DNA of 64,000 bases. Origin: Morella rubra (taxonomy: Eukaryota > Streptophyta > Magnoliopsida > Fagales > Myricaceae). The translations under genes and the position numbers were made by a program. The notes under the pieces were generated by a model. The model made no database searches. It was given only the letters and a program-made list of their open reading frames with translations, and had not been told where the DNA came from. This document shows positions 61,663 through 64,000 of this stretch, one piece after another. The stretch lies in the NCBI GenBank assembly GCA_003952965.2, contig CM025853.1:2510271-2574270 (forward strand), read 5' to 3'. Numbering within the stretch: the first letter of the stretch is position 1; each line of letters starts with the position of its first letter.

Positions 61663-62444
61663 ATTAACAACAGAGGGTTTAGCAGTGACACTAAATTAAA
61701 TACAATCATACGTTGATCACCAATATAAAGCAATATCAACTCCAATATATCAAATTCAAAACATTGACTATATATCAATATGATACAACTTTCAAGTATA
61801 ATTTATCATCGAATTCTTAAACAGTCAAACTACTATAATTTAACATTCTCTTTCTATAATTTAACAAATTGTTCCCTAAAACAACTATCTCTTCTTTACA
61901 TTTCATCAAACAATCAGTGTGCATTCTTAACATTATATTCAAATATTATAAAAATAATTGGGTAAAACGTTCATATATGTCCTAATATTATCAATAGAAC
62001 AAATTAAATTAACAAATAAAAACCCTTAAAAACAAATTTATTTTTCTTATTTTCTTAAACTTCTTAAATTTATTCAATTACAAACCCTAAAAACAACATA
62101 TAATGGGAAAAACATTCAGCAATAATATATGTCCTAATATTTTCAATAGAAAAATTAAAATTAACAAATCCTAAAAACCCTTAAAAACAAATTTATTTTT
62201 CTTGTTTTCTTAAACTTCCCAAATTTATTCAATTACAAACCCTAAAAACAACAAATAATGGAAAAAAACATTCAGCAATAATATATATCCTAATATTTTC
62301 AATAGAACAAATTAAAATTAACAAATTTAGATATTTTTAACATACCTAAACAAATCCTTGCACAGTTGCACTTGACAGACACCATACGGCACTTGGGCAG
62401 AATCCTTGCAGGGCACAGGCATCGTGGTCGGGGAAAAGGAGAGG

Positions 62445-62516
62445 AGGGAGGGAGGGAGGGAGAGAGAGAGACTCGCAGGGGGCAGGGCAGGCTCACGGGG
62501 GGGGGGGGGGGGGGGG
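62445..62516. repeat. G-rich tract: four GGGA repeats and a 20-G run
   Basis: The plus strand carries GGGAGGGAGGGAGGG at about 62445-62460, a GA run, and a run of 20 G at 62497-62516. These lie upstream of the minus-strand transposase and just inside the right end of the hAT element. The first block fits a G-quadruplex consensus. The long G-run may be affected by sequencing error. Confidence 0.7.
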
Positions 62517-62742
62517 ATTTCAGATCTGCTCGGTAGGGGGGTTATACAACTAACTTATTAAGGGCAGCAAAACGCACAGTTTTGCTAAAAAAAAAATCGG
62601 TGTCCGGTACCCAGGAACTGGCACCGGCACCGGATTTTGCTAAAAACTTCAAACCGGCACTGGCACCGGCACCGGTGAAGCCGGATACCGGCAACCCGGT
62701 GCCGGTGCCACCGGAATTTTTCGGTGTCACTGAACAGCCCTA

Positions 62743-63980
62743 GCATCGAAAACACAAAAAGCCACAGATTCTCGGAAAGCATTCCTCACGACATAGCGCT
62801 TGACATCCTGCCAAAATTTCCCTTCAAGTCTCTACAGCGATTCAAGTCAGTATGCAAAGCGTGCCGTTGTCTGATCTCGAGTCCCCAGTTTCTGGAGGAA
62901 AACTTTTTTCTAGCTAATGCTCGCAATTACGACTCAAGCCTCTGGAGGTGCATGTACGTTGTGAGCCTCTGTAGCACTGATCTTGGGTCCGGTCCCTTCG
63001 TCCTCAAGACCTCGGACTGCAACGGATCCACCCGCGAAGTCAGAGTCGGCCGCCGTCTTACCAGCACGAGCGAGTTTGACTTCCTGGGTTCTTGTAACGG
63101 CTTGCTACTTTTGAGTTGTGGTCTTACTGGTGATGATCTCTTCATTTGGAACCCGTGCTCTGGGAAGAAAAAGAAGATCTCCTGTTCTGATCGCTTTGTA
63201 CCAGCACGTAATAATATTGGTATTAGTGGACTCGCTTATGATTCATCCTCAGAAGACTACAGAGCAGTTTTTGGCGTTTGGAGTAGTAATTCTGGTTATA
63301 TGGATATCCACCTCTACGCTTTCAGGACCAATACTTGGAAAGCTATTTACATAAAGGTCCTTCCTTTCATGTGTGGTTGTTTAAATTTTGCAGATCAAGG
63401 GACTAATGTAAATGGAGTTCCTCATTGGCTTTTCGGCAAGAAAGATATTCTTAGACGCATTGATAATAGGTCAATCGCTGACTTTGATCCGGCGGAAGAG
63501 AAGTTTAGAAAGCTGTCATTACCAGCTGATAGAAAGGCAATTTTTGACACGATTGCGTTAGGGGCTTTGGGAGGATGCCTTTCTGTAACTTATGATTCCC
63601 TTGCAGTAGGCGGCCTAATCATGTCCGAGACTTGGGTAATGAGGGAATATGGGATAGAAGAATCTTGGATGAAATTGTTCTGCTTCTTCCCAGAAACTTT
63701 TTTTCAATATACCTATTTAAGGCCGTTGTGTTTCACTACCAAGGGTGAAGTTCTAATGGAGCTAGACAGGAAAAGATTAATGGTCTTCAATCTCAGAGTT
63801 GGTTCTGTGACCCAATATGTTTCCTCATTTGTTCAGAATGAGTATTATTATTGTAGTTCCAGTAATTTAGGCTTTGAACTGGCCACATATATGGAAACTT
63901 CAGATTTTCCTACTATGGACACGAAAAAGAGAAGCATTTCTGACGAATGTGAAGTCCGGCGAAATAGAAGCAAAAACTAG
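62743..63980 (+). CDS. F-box/FBA-domain protein, body of the gene
   Basis: From the target duplication the frame runs to TAG at 63978-63980. With the six codons at 57691 the protein would be about 415 residues, normal for this family. The F-box is near the N-terminus (ESIPHDIALDILPKFPFKSL, then RFKSVCKACRCLISSPQFLE). An F-box-associated domain follows: SCNGLLLLS, IWNPCSGKKKKI, GISGLAYDSSSEDYRAVFGV, FRTNTWKAI, VNGVPHWL, FDPAEEKFRKLSLPA, ETWVMREYGIEESWMKLF. Such proteins recruit substrates to SCF ubiquitin ligases, and the substrate is unknown. No ATG precedes the F-box within the remaining frame: upstream in frame lies hAT end sequence. In its present state the gene is split by 5 kb and may be silent unless the element excises or supplies a start. 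Confidence 0.85.
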
Positions 63981-64000
63981 ATGAGAATTTATTTGATTTG

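Larger units (their letters stand above)
57709..62742. mobile_element. hAT element (BED-finger type) inserted in the F-box gene
   Basis: The ends are TAGAGCTGTTCA and, reverse-complemented from the right, TAGGGCTGTTCA: a 12-bp terminal repeat with one mismatch. The target duplication is a perfect 8-bp GCATCGAA (57701-57708, 62743-62750). The length is 5034 bp. Both subterminal regions are dense in CCGGT / GGCACCGG motifs (57724-57780 and 62600-62715), probable transposase binding sites. The transposase relic is on the minus strand. Positions 61700-62340 are AT-rich with an internal partial repeat (about 62030-62130 and 62155-62260), and no other gene is seen. Confidence 0.9.

Noticed and set aside
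62724..62750. Apparent start of the F-box gene inside the hAT terminus
   Set aside because: The first codon there is GTG, not ATG, and the residues up to the target duplication are transposon end sequence. The native ATG is at 57691.
1..64000. CRISPR arrays, operons, riboswitches or other bacterial-type systems
   Set aside because: The window is intron-bearing plant nuclear DNA. The repeats found are transposon- or minisatellite-type with no spacer-repeat pattern.

Overview
The window looks like nuclear DNA of a woody-type eudicot. It is AT-rich, its genes are intron-split with GT..AG junctions, and it is packed with plant transposon relics (hAT, Mutator-like, PIF/Harbinger-like, foldback MITEs, Ty3/gypsy, LINE). 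I cannot name the species.

The dominating structure is a direct tandem duplication of about 29.46 kb. Positions 1-23298 recur at 29454-52759, almost letter for letter. The only differences I saw are an 11-bp indel in a MITE loop (after 5760 / 35214-35224), one T near 14265, a changed T-run near 21843-21860 and a cluster of small changes at 22407-22450. Copy 1 ends abruptly at 23298, inside intron-adjacent exon sequence of a PP2-B F-box gene. Copy 2 runs on past 52759 into the rest of that gene. The simplest reading is a unit of 23299-52759 repeated head to tail, with the left 6.15 kb of copy 1 lying upstream of the window.

Each copy carries one complete 18-exon oxidosqualene cyclase (10613-20203; 40077-49668). 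Both encode the same 756-residue protein, with the catalytic DCTAE motif and an MLCYCR motif typical of lupeol synthases. About 4 kb upstream of each lies the relic of an older cyclase (remnants of exons 16 and 17), broken by a hAT element with an 8-bp target duplication. Intron 1 of the intact gene holds a 1.2-kb long-TIR element with a dead GRF zinc finger, followed by a PIF/Harbinger-like element.

Downstream of the cyclase is a knot of broken F-box/phloem-protein-2 (PP2-B) genes in both orientations, separated by minisatellite and foldback repeats. In the spacer (23299-29453) an inverted PP2-B exon is split by a 4.67-kb hAT element (8-bp duplication GCTTTGGA) with a decayed TTF-finger transposase. 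A collapsed Ty3/gypsy element then spans into copy 2.

The unique right part (53378-64000) contains two paralogous F-box/FBA genes. One is a 5'-truncated relic (54352-55136). The other (57691-63980) has a near-full-length body, but its first six codons are cut off by a 5.03-kb hAT element (8-bp duplication GCATCGAA) whose transposase C-terminal segment is tandemly triplicated. The only protein-coding genes that look intact are the two cyclases; the F-box/FBA gene is intact apart from the insertion.
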